Shown here piece after piece: positions 25,757 to 33,042 of a stretch of DNA of 64,000 nt (its first letter is position 1; every line of letters begins with the position of its first letter). A program made the position numbers and the translations under genes. Source of the stretch: Alsobacter sp046349155 (lineage in GTDB: Bacteria > Pseudomonadota > Alphaproteobacteria > Rhizobiales > Beijerinckiaceae); assembly GCA_046349155.1 (NCBI GenBank), contig JAXMCW010000001.1, positions 1,860,001 through 1,924,000 of the forward strand. The letters are read 5' to 3'. The notes under the pieces were generated by a model. It was not told the origin of the DNA, did no database searches, and saw only the letters and a program-made list of their open reading frames with translations.

Positions 25757-27007
25757 GTGCGATTTTCCTTCCCGAACCTCCTCCGCCAGGCCTTGTCGGG
25801 CAACATCCACTGGCCCGAGCAATGGCGTTCCCCGGAGCCCAAGGGCGCCTATGACGCCGTCATCGTCGGCGGCGGCGGGCACGGGCTGGCGACCGCCTAC
25901 TACATGGCCAAGGAACACGGCATGCGGAACATCGCCGTGGTCGAGCGCGGCTGGCTCGGCGGCGGCAACACGGGGCGCAACACCACGATCATCCGCTCCA
26001 ACTACCTGTGGGAGGAGAGCGAGGGGCTCTACGAGCACGCGGTGAAGCTGTGGGAGGGGCTCTCGCAGGAGCTCAACTACAACGTCATGTACTCCGCCCG
26101 CGGCGTCATGATGCTCGCTCACAACGTGCACGACGTGCAGGTCTTCAAGCGGCACGTCCATGCCAACCGGCTCGCCGGCATCGACAACGAGTGGCTGACG
26201 CCTGAGCAGGCCAAGGCGTTCTGCCCGATCCTCGATATTTCCCCGACGCTGCGCTATCCGATTGTCGGGGCGGCCCTGCAGCGGCGCGGCGGCACGGCGC
26301 GCCACGACGCGGTCGCCTGGGGCTATGCGCGGGCGGCCTCGGCGCTCGGCGTCGACATCATCCAGAACTGCGAGGTGACGGGCATCGACCGTGACCATAC
26401 CGGTGCGGTGTCGGGCCTGCAGACCTCGCGCGGGGCGATCAGGACGAAGAAGATCGGCGTCGTCGCGGCGGGGCACACCTCCGTCGTAATGGCCATGGCG
26501 GGCGTGCGCATGCCGCTGGAGAGCTACCCGCTGCAGGCGCTCGTCTCCGAGCCGATCAAGCCGATCATGCCCTGCGTGGTGATGTCCAACACGATCCACG
26601 CCTACATGAGCCAGTCCGACAAGGGCGAGCTCGTCATCGGCGCAGGCACGGACGCCTACACGTCCTACTCGCAGACCGGCGGGCTGCACATTTCCTCGCA
26701 CACGCTGGACGCCATCTGCGAGCTGTTCCCGGTCGTCAGGCGCATGCGGATGCTGCGCAACTGGGGCGGCATCGTCGACGTCACGCCTGACCGCTCGCCC
26801 ATCATCGGCAAGACGCCGGTGCCGGGGCTGTTCGTCAATTGCGGTTGGGGCACGGGCGGCTTCAAGGCGACGCCGGGCTCGGGCCACGTCTTCGCGCATA
26901 CGGTGGCGCGCGGCGAGCCGCACCCGATCAATGCCGGCTTCACGCTCGACCGCTTCCGCACCGGCCGCCTCATCGACGAGGCCGCGGCCGCGGCTGTCGC
27001 GCACTAA
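25757..27007 (+). CDS. soxB: Sarcosine oxidase subunit beta
   Basis: A 416-residue FAD-dependent oxidase subunit of the heterotetrameric enzyme that demethylates sarcosine to glycine, H2O2 and 5,10-methylene-THF. The start is a GTG giving VRFSFPNLLRQAL, the family N-terminus; upstream in-frame sequence overlaps the previous gene out of frame and is discarded. The dinucleotide fold reads AVIVGGGGHGLATAYY. RNTTIIRSNYLW is the covalent-flavin neighbourhood, and FVNCGWGTGGFKATPGSG near the C-terminus is diagnostic for SoxB. It is the first of four co-directional genes (B, D, A, G). Confidence 0.95.
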   Translation: MRFSFPNLLRQALSGNIHWPEQWRSPEPKGAYDAVIVGGGGHGLATAYYMAKEHGMRNIAVVERGWLGGGNTGRNTTIIRSNYLWEESEGLYEHAVKLWEGLSQELNYNVMYSARGVMMLAHNVHDVQVFKRHVHANRLAGIDNEWLTPEQAKAFCPILDISPTLRYPIVGAALQRRGGTARHDAVAWGYARAASALGVDIIQNCEVTGIDRDHTGAVSGLQTSRGAIRTKKIGVVAAGHTSVVMAMAGVRMPLESYPLQALVSEPIKPIMPCVVMSNTIHAYMSQSDKGELVIGAGTDAYTSYSQTGGLHISSHTLDAICELFPVVRRMRMLRNWGGIVDVTPDRSPIIGKTPVPGLFVNCGWGTGGFKATPGSGHVFAHTVARGEPHPINAGFTLDRFRTGRLIDEAAAAAVAH

Positions 27008-27019
27008 CGGACACCTCCC

Positions 27020-27331
27020 ATGCTGCTCATCCGTTGCCCGGTCTGCGAGATGGACCGCCCCGAGCTCGAGTTCCGCTATGGCGGCGAGGCGCACATCGCC
27101 CGCCCGCTGGATCCCTCCAAGGTCTCCGACGAGGACTGGGCGGACTACCTCTACTTCCGCACCAACCCCAAGGGCCTGCACGTGGAGCGCTGGCGGCACA
27201 CGTCCGGCTGCGGGCGCTTCTTCAACGCCATCCGTCACACGGTGACCGACAAGTTCGTGCGCACCTACAAGGCCGGCGAGCCGCGGCCCGACCTCGCGGC
27301 CGTGGCGCGCGAGCTGGAGGGGGGGCGGTAA
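27020..27331 (+). CDS. soxD: Sarcosine oxidase subunit delta
   Basis: A 103-residue zinc-binding subunit. It opens MLLIRCPVCEMDRPE and carries HTSGCGRFFNAIRHTVT, giving the Cys/Cys/His/Cys zinc site of SoxD. RYGGEAHIARP is another conserved segment. It starts 13 bp after soxB with the usual B-D-A-G order. Confidence 0.95.
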   Translation: MLLIRCPVCEMDRPELEFRYGGEAHIARPLDPSKVSDEDWADYLYFRTNPKGLHVERWRHTSGCGRFFNAIRHTVTDKFVRTYKAGEPRPDLAAVARELEGGR

Positions 27332-27368
27332 TGGCCACGGTCACTGCCAGTCGCGCCATGCACCAAGC

Positions 27369-27490
27369 CCCTCATGGTGAGGAAGCCGGCGTAGCCGGCT
27401 GTCTCGAACCACGCACGACGCTAGGGCAGGGCAGCCGTGGACCGACCTCGTCCTTCGAGACGCGGGCGATGCCCGCTCCTCAGGATGAGG
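27369..27490. repeat. Inverted pair of dispersed repeats inside the sox operon
   Basis: The 202-bp gap between soxD and soxA holds two arms in opposite orientation. The left arm starts CTCATGGTGAGGAAGCCGGC and the right arm ends GCTCCTCAGGATGAGG. Each has its own internal palindrome (GCCGGCGTAGCCGGC; CGGGCGATGCCCG) next to a CTCGAA/TTCGAG block. This is the CTCATCCTGAGGAG type of dispersed repeat common in Hyphomicrobiales genomes. The paired layout would fold into a large hairpin in the sox mRNA. Confidence 0.75.
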
Positions 27491-27533
27491 TCGACTGGAG
27501 CACCCCGTGCTCCGCAGATGTGGAGACCGCCCG

Positions 27534-30500
27534 ATGAGCACCTCGTTCCGCACCGCGTCGGGCGGGCGCATCGACCGGTCGCGCGCCGTCCGCTTCAGCT
27601 TCGACGGGCAGTCCTATACGGGCTGCGCGGGCGACACGCTGGCCTCGGCGCTGCTGGCCAACGGCGTGCACCTGATGGGCCGCTCCTTCAAGTACCACCG
27701 CCCGCGCGGGCTGCTCTCGGCGGGGGCCGAGGAGCCGAACGCGCTGGTGGGCGTCGGCAAGGGCGGGCGCTACACGCCGAACCTGCGCGCGACGCAGGTG
27801 GAGCTCTGTGACGGGCTCGTGGCGGAAAGCCAGAACCGCTGGCCCTCGCTCGCCATGGACGTGGGCGAGGTCAACGACCTCGTGCCGGCCGGCCTCTTCT
27901 CGGCGGGCTTCTACTACAAGACCTTCATGGCCCCGGCCTCGGCCTGGAAGGATCTCTACGAGCCGATCATCCGCAAGGCGGCGGGCCTGGGCGTCGCGCC
28001 GAAGGAGCCGGACCCCGACCACTACACGCATCGCTACGCGTTCTGCGACGTGCTGGTGGTGGGCGCTGGCGCGGCCGGCCTCGCCGCGGCGCTCGCCGCC
28101 GCCCGGGCCGGGGCGCGCGTCATGCTCTGCGACGAGCAGGCGGAGATGGGGGGCGGGCTGCTCGGCGAGCGCGAGGCCACCATCGACGGGAAGCCCGCGG
28201 CCGATTGGGCCGAGGCGGCCGTGGCCGAGCTCGCCGGCATGGCCAACGTGACGCTGCTCACGCGCACGCAGGCCTTCGGCTACTACGCCCAGAACTTCCT
28301 GGGGCTCGTGCAACGCCTCACGGACCACCTTGCTGTCATCCCCAAGGACGCGCCGCGCGAGCGGATGTGGAAGGTGAGGGCCAGGGAGGTGGTGCTGGCG
28401 ACGGGCGCGATCGAGCGGCCGCTCTGCTTCCCCGAGAACGACCGGCCGGGCGTGATGCTGGCCTCGGCCGCGCGCACCTTTGCCAATCGCTACGGCGTGC
28501 GGCCGGGCTCGCGCGCCGTGCTCTTCACGGCCGACGACAGCGGCTACGCCGCGGCGCTCGACCTTGCCGCGGCGGGCGTCACCATCGTCGCCATCGCCGA
28601 TATCCGCGCCGAGGCCGACGGGCCGGGCCCGCAGGCCGCGCGGGCGGCTGGGCTCTCGGTGCGCACCTCCACCGTCGTGACGGGCGTCTCCGGGCGGCTG
28701 CGCGCCACCGGCGTGACACTCGGCACGATTGCGGCCAACGGGCTCGTGACGCCCGGCCAGACCGTCGCATGCGACCTCGTACTGATGGCGGGCGGCTGGA
28801 CGCCGGCCGTGCACCTCTTCTCCCAGTCGCGCGGCAAGCTCGCCTTTGACGAGGCCCGGCAGATCTACCTGCCGGGCACGTCGGCCCAGGCCGAGCGCTC
28901 GGCGGGGTCCTGCAGGGGCACCTTCGGCATCGCCGCTAGCCTCGCCGAGGGCTTTTCCGCGGGCGCGGATGCCGCCGCCAGGGCGGGCCATGCCGGCGCG
29001 GCCCCGGCCGCTCCCGCCGTCGCGGGCGAGATCGTGCCGGCGGGCGGCTTCCACGGGGCCGTGCCGCACCACCGCAACGTGCAGAAGGTGAAGGCCTTCG
29101 TCGATTTTCAGAACGACGTCACGGCCAAGGACATCACGCTCGCGGTGCGCGAGGGCATGCGCTCCATCGAGCACGTCAAGCGCTACACGACGAACGGCAT
29201 GGCGACGGACCAGGGCAAGACGTCGAACATGCAGGGCCTCGCCATCGCGGCGGATGCCCTCGGAAAACCCATCCCGCAGGTGGGGCTGACGACGTTCCGC
29301 GCGCCCTACACGCCCGTGACCTTCGGGGCCTTCGCCGGCCACTCGCGCGGACAGGAATTCGACCCCGTCCGCCGCACCGCGACGCATGACTGGGCCACGG
29401 CCCAGGGGGCGGTGTTCGAGGACGTCGGCATGTGGAAGCGCGCCTGGTACTTCCCGAAGAGTGGGGAGGACATGCACGCCGCGGTCGACCGCGAGTGCAA
29501 GGCGGTGCGTTCTGCCGTGGGCCTGTTCGACGCCTCGACGCTCGGCAAGATCGAGGTGGTCGGCCCGGACGCGGCCGAGTTCATGAACCGGCTCTACACC
29601 AACCCGTGGACGAAGCTCGAGGTGGGGCGCTGCCGCTACGGCCTGATGCTCAACGAGGCGGGCTTCGTGATCGACGACGGCGTCGTGGGTCGCATGGCGG
29701 CGGACCGTTTCCACGTGACGACCACGACGGGCGGCGCGCCGCGCGTGCTGGCCCACATGGAGGACTACCTCCAGACCGAGTTCACCGACCTCAAGGTGTG
29801 GCTGACCTCGACCACGGAGCAATGGGCGGTGATCGCCGTACAGGGGCCGAACGCCCGCAGGGTGCTGGAGCCGCTGGTGGAAGGCATCGACCTCTCCCGC
29901 GAGGCCATGCCGCACATGAGCGTGCGGGAGGGCAGGATCTGCGGCGTGCCGACGCGCCTCTTCCGCGTCAGCTTCTCCGGCGAACTCGGCTTCGAGGTGA
30001 ACGTGCCGGCCGACTACGGCCGGGCGGTCTGGGAGGCCGTGTGGGCCCAGGGCCAGGCGCACGGCATGGTGGCCTATGGCACGGAAACCATGCACGTGCT
30101 GCGCGCCGAGAAGGGCTTCATCATCGTCGGGCAGGAGACGGACGGCACCGTCACCCCGAGCGACCTCGGGCTCGACTGGGCCATCGGCAAGGCCAAGCCC
30201 GACTTCGTCGGCAAGCGCTCGCTGACAAGGCCCGACCTCGTGGCGCCGGGGCGCAAGCAACTCGTCGGCCTGTTCACGGACGATCCGAACGTGCTGCTGG
30301 AGGAGGGGGCCCAGATCACGTCCGAGGCCTCGCCCGTTCGCGGCACGTCGGCGCTCGGGCACGTCACCTCGTCCTACCGCAGCTCGGCGGCGGGGCGGAC
30401 CATCGCCATGGCGCTCGTGGCCAATGGGCGCGCCCGCAAGGGCGAGACGCTCTACGTGCCCATGCCCACCGGCGCCATCGCCGTGACGGTGACCGAGCCG

Positions 30501-30539
30501 ATGTTCTACGACCCCAAGGGGGAGCGCCTCGATGTCTGA
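27534..30539 (+). CDS. soxA: Sarcosine oxidase subunit alpha
   Basis: A 1,001-residue catalytic subunit. The N-terminal part has a ferredoxin-like segment (VRFSFDGQSYTGCAGDTLASALLANGV), followed by an NAD-binding Rossmann region (VLVVGAGAAGLAAALAAA). The C-terminal half is a GcvT/aminomethyltransferase-like folate domain (GLFDASTLGKIEVVGPDAAEF; FSGELGFEVNVPADYG) that traps the methyl group on THF. The start ATG with GGAG upstream gives MSTSFRTASGG; an earlier in-frame Met lies in the repeat. Its stop overlaps soxG by 8 bp. Confidence 0.95.
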   Translation: MSTSFRTASGGRIDRSRAVRFSFDGQSYTGCAGDTLASALLANGVHLMGRSFKYHRPRGLLSAGAEEPNALVGVGKGGRYTPNLRATQVELCDGLVAESQNRWPSLAMDVGEVNDLVPAGLFSAGFYYKTFMAPASAWKDLYEPIIRKAAGLGVAPKEPDPDHYTHRYAFCDVLVVGAGAAGLAAALAAARAGARVMLCDEQAEMGGGLLGEREATIDGKPAADWAEAAVAELAGMANVTLLTRTQAFGYYAQNFLGLVQRLTDHLAVIPKDAPRERMWKVRAREVVLATGAIERPLCFPENDRPGVMLASAARTFANRYGVRPGSRAVLFTADDSGYAAALDLAAAGVTIVAIADIRAEADGPGPQAARAAGLSVRTSTVVTGVSGRLRATGVTLGTIAANGLVTPGQTVACDLVLMAGGWTPAVHLFSQSRGKLAFDEARQIYLPGTSAQAERSAGSCRGTFGIAASLAEGFSAGADAAARAGHAGAAPAAPAVAGEIVPAGGFHGAVPHHRNVQKVKAFVDFQNDVTAKDITLAVREGMRSIEHVKRYTTNGMATDQGKTSNMQGLAIAADALGKPIPQVGLTTFRAPYTPVTFGAFAGHSRGQEFDPVRRTATHDWATAQGAVFEDVGMWKRAWYFPKSGEDMHAAVDRECKAVRSAVGLFDASTLGKIEVVGPDAAEFMNRLYTNPWTKLEVGRCRYGLMLNEAGFVIDDGVVGRMAADRFHVTTTTGGAPRVLAHMEDYLQTEFTDLKVWLTSTTEQWAVIAVQGPNARRVLEPLVEGIDLSREAMPHMSVREGRICGVPTRLFRVSFSGELGFEVNVPADYGRAVWEAVWAQGQAHGMVAYGTETMHVLRAEKGFIIVGQETDGTVTPSDLGLDWAIGKAKPDFVGKRSLTRPDLVAPGRKQLVGLFTDDPNVLLEEGAQITSEASPVRGTSALGHVTSSYRSSAAGRTIAMALVANGRARKGETLYVPMPTGAIAVTVTEPMFYDPKGERLDV

Positions 30540-31107
30540 CGCGACCATGACGGCCCCGCGCCGCTCCCCTCTCGAGAACCGCTCCGGCGAAGCCGCCATC
30601 GACGGGGTAAGCCTGACGGCGTGCCCCCCGCGCACCCGCCTGATCCTGCGCGGCGAGGCCTCCACGGGGGCGGCCGGCGCGGTGCTCGGGCTGGAGATCC
30701 CGCGCAAGCCCAACCGCGCAGCCGCGGCGGGCGAGCGGGCTGCGCTTTGGTTGGGCCCGGACGAGTGGCTCATCCTGGCCCCCGAAGCCGAGACGGCGAC
30801 GCTCTTCGCCAGCCTGGAGCAGGCGCTGGCCTCCGTGCCGCACGCCCTCGTCGACGTCTCCCACCGCCAGACGGCGATCCTGCTCTCCGGCCCCGGCTGC
30901 GCGGACGCGCTCAACGCCGCCGTGCCGCTGGATCTGAGCGAAGCGGCCTTCCCGGTGGGCATGGCCACGCGCACGATCTTCGAGAAGGCCGAGATCGTGC
31001 TCTGGCGCACCGGCCCGGAGAGCTTCCACCTCGAAGTCTGGCGCTCCTTTTCACCCTATGTGTGGACCCTGCTCGACGCCGTCCGGCGCGAAAACGCGGC
31101 CCTGTAG
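30532..31107 (+). CDS. soxG: Sarcosine oxidase subunit gamma
   Basis: A 191-residue GcvT-like accessory subunit. LWLGPDEWLIL, DVSHRQTAILLSGPGCADAL and FHLEVWRSFSPYVW are characteristic. The start is embedded in the end of soxA, so it is translationally coupled. No glyA, folD or formyl-THF gene follows within the window, unlike many sox operons. Confidence 0.93.
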   Translation: MSDATMTAPRRSPLENRSGEAAIDGVSLTACPPRTRLILRGEASTGAAGAVLGLEIPRKPNRAAAAGERAALWLGPDEWLILAPEAETATLFASLEQALASVPHALVDVSHRQTAILLSGPGCADALNAAVPLDLSEAAFPVGMATRTIFEKAEIVLWRTGPESFHLEVWRSFSPYVWTLLDAVRRENAAL

Positions 31108-31197
31108 CCCGATCGCCGCTCCCGCCGCCGCCGCGAGTCCGCGGCCGGGAAGGGCCGGGATGGCGCCGCTGCGTCATGCCCGGGGGGTGTCATTGCG

Positions 31198-31213
31198 TTA
31201 AGTTCACGTTAAC
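31198..31213 (+). promoter_or_regulatory. CtrA-type binding site upstream of the BON/LysM gene
   Basis: The sequence TTAA-GTTCACG-TTAAC is a perfect match to the CtrA full-site consensus TTAA-N7-TTAAC. It ends 42 bp before the start codon of the LysM gene, where a regulator could overlap the promoter. In DNA this GC-rich such a site is rare by chance. Confidence 0.65.
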
Positions 31214-31255
31214 CTTCGGCGAACCCGCAACCTCGCGGGAGCACGGAGGTCGTCC

Positions 31256-31699
31256 ATGGGTCTGTTCAAGTTCATCAAGTCTGCCGGGGAGAAGCTGTTC
31301 GGCGCCAGCGAGGCGCAGGCGGCGCCGGCCGACACGCTGAAGGCGGAAGCCGCCAAGCACGGCCTCGACACGAGCGGCGTCGAGGTCAAGGTCGACGGCA
31401 CCGCGGTGAAGGTCTCGGGCAAGGCCGTCTCGACCGAAGAGGCCGAGAAGATCATCCTCGCCATGGGCAATACGCTGGGCGTGGACCATATCGAGAGCGA
31501 CCTCATCGTCACCAGCGAGGTGAAGCCCTCCACCTTCGTGACGGTGGCGAAGGGCGACACGCTGTGGGCCATCGCCGAGAAGTCCTACGGCAAGGGTCAT
31601 GGCAAGGACTACAACAAGATCTTCGAAGCCAACCGGCCCATGCTCAGCCACCCCGACAAGATCTATCCTGGCCAGGTGCTGCGCATCCCGCCACTGTAA
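31256..31699 (+). CDS. BON and LysM domain protein (Kbp/YgaU-like)
   Basis: A 147-residue protein. Residues about 25-88 form a BON-like domain (VEVKVDGTAVKVSGKAVSTEEAEKII is split over its strands), and residues about 95-147 are a LysM domain (TFVTVAKGDTLWAIAEKSYG, ending KIYPGQVLRIP). This architecture matches E. coli Kbp (YgaU), a cytoplasmic K+-binding protein, and the peptidoglycan-binding proteins named LysM/BON. No cleavable signal peptide is present; the start has CGGAGGT. A CtrA-type box lies just upstream, so cell-cycle control is likely. Confidence 0.88.
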   Translation: MGLFKFIKSAGEKLFGASEAQAAPADTLKAEAAKHGLDTSGVEVKVDGTAVKVSGKAVSTEEAEKIILAMGNTLGVDHIESDLIVTSEVKPSTFVTVAKGDTLWAIAEKSYGKGHGKDYNKIFEANRPMLSHPDKIYPGQVLRIPPL

Positions 31700-31712
31700 G
31701 GCGGGTTTCATC

Positions 31713-31792
31713 CGTCATTGCGAGCGAAGCGAAGCAATCCAGTCTTTCGCCCCGCCCTGGATTGCTTCGTCGCCGCGCGCCTCGCAACGACG
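31713..31792. repeat. Dispersed palindromic repeat (GCGAAGCAATCC family)
   Basis: The left arm GCGAGCGAAGCGAAGCAATC and right arm CTGGATTGCTTCGTCGCC form an inverted repeat starting 13 bp after the LysM stop codon. The same unit follows the CoxL-like gene and the flavoprotein gene. The 3'-end placement suggests a REP-type element acting as an mRNA-end structure. Confidence 0.75.
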
Positions 31793-31826
31793 AGAGGGGC
31801 GCTGCGTGGCTCCCCGGCGGGCCGCC

Positions 31827-32446
31827 GTTAACCACTCAACCGAAGCGTGAACGCACCATGGCCGAATCAGGCGGCGGCCTTGCGGCGGCCCGTGGCGCGC
31901 CGCGTCTGCCGGCGTGCGCCGTGCAGGTCTTGCGATCGGTCCGTTAAGCTCTGTCCCGAAGCAGGACGTCGCCTGCGCGACCTCGCCGAGGCTGCTCGCC
32001 CGCGAGACGAAGCCCTGCGCATTAACCTCTGGACGGGAGCGGGAACGCAGCGTGTCCGAATCAGCGCGGAGCGAGGCGCCGCCTCGGCGCGCAGCGTGCC
32101 GCAGGCGGGCCTCGAGGGGGCCGGCCAAGCTCCCGTCGTTAACCGCCCATGCCGGAACGGCACAGCCTTGAGTGGCCAACGCGCGCCGGCCGGCCCGGCC
32201 CTCGCGTCCCCGCCCGGGCTGCTCGCCCGCGAGATCGAGCTCGGTGCGTTAACCTCTGGACGGGAGGGGGAACGCAGCGTGTCCGAATCGGCGCGGAGTG
32301 AGGCGCCGCCTCGGCGTGCGGCGTGCCACGGGCGGGGCATCAGGGGGCCGGCGAAGCTCCCGTCGTTAACCGCCCATGCCGGAACGGAACAACCCCAAGC
32401 AGCGAGCGCGCGCCGGCCGGCCCGGGCCCTCGCGCCCGGAGCATGC
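31827..32446. repeat. 227-bp tandem duplication plus degenerate third copy, intergenic
   Basis: This fills most of an 844-bp gap without a believable gene. Copy A (31991-32217) and copy B (32218-about 32444) share long near-identical blocks, including CTGCTCGCCCGCGAGA, AACGCAGCGTGTCCGAATC and TTAACCGCCCATGCCGGAAC. A weaker partial copy precedes them from about 31827. Each full copy carries two TTAACC sites and a CGAGGCG-C-CGCCTCG or similar hairpin. The 227-bp period is not a multiple of three, so the copies would be read in different frames and the unit is not a protein repeat. Confidence 0.8.
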
Positions 32447-32543
32447 GCGACATGCACACGCAGAGGGCAGGGAGGGTCTGGCCTTCGCAGTCGAATGGGA
32501 TAGAGTTTCGGCCCGACGGCGCAGGACAGACCGGGAAGACGTG

Positions 32544-32912
32544 ATGTTCGGCTCCATTCTCAAGTCGCTGCTGACGAAGGGTTCCATGACGGGCCAGGTG
32601 GACAACCTCTCCATCGACGACATCCGCAAGGGTCTGTCGGACAATTCGATTATCCTCGTCGACGTGCGCGAGCCGAACGAATGGGAGGCCGGGCACATTC
32701 CCGGTTCCGTGCTGCTGCCGCTCTCCGTGTTCGACGCCGACGCCATCCCCGACCCGCAGGGCCGGCGGATCGTACTCTCCTGCCGCTCGGGCAACCGCTC
32801 CCTCAAGGCCGCCGCGATCGCCCGGGCGGGCGGCGTGCCGATCGACGCCCACTATGCCGGAGGCTTCCTCGACTGGGTCGCGCAGGGCGGTCCCGTCGAG
32901 ACGGGCCCCTAG
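32544..32912 (+). CDS. Rhodanese-like domain protein
   Basis: A 122-residue single-domain rhodanese. LVDVREPNEWEAGHIPGS is the substrate-side motif, and the active-site Cys80 lies in SCRSGNRS. Such proteins move persulfide sulfur in the cytoplasm. It begins right after the repeat-rich region with a GGGAAG ribosome site and precedes the CoxL-like gene by 130 bp. Sulfur supply for maturing a molybdenum hydroxylase (which needs a sulfido ligand) is an attractive link, but it is not shown. Confidence 0.88.
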   Translation: MFGSILKSLLTKGSMTGQVDNLSIDDIRKGLSDNSIILVDVREPNEWEAGHIPGSVLLPLSVFDADAIPDPQGRRIVLSCRSGNRSLKAAAIARAGGVPIDAHYAGGFLDWVAQGGPVETGP

Positions 32913-33042
32913 GCGCAATCGGTCGCAGCCCCGCGCCAGCCCGGGGCCTCGCCGACCCCTCCCGACGCCCTAGTTTCGAACGGCCGCGTTCCAGGCCGAC
33001 ACCACCGCCACCATCTCCCGCAAGACGCCGCCGAGGTCTGCC

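Noticed and set aside
27480..31010. 1,176-codon open frame on the minus strand across soxA/soxG
   Set aside because: It is antisense to unmistakable sarcosine oxidase subunits; its sequence shows no domain and runs through the inverted repeats.
31847..32503. 218-codon plus-strand frame through the tandem repeats
   Set aside because: The 227-bp repeat period is not a multiple of three, so identical DNA would be read as different proteins in the two copies; no ribosome site or domain.
31700..32543. CRISPR array in the repeat-rich intergenic region
   Set aside because: There are only two full copies of a 227-bp unit, with no short regular repeats or unique spacers and no cas genes.
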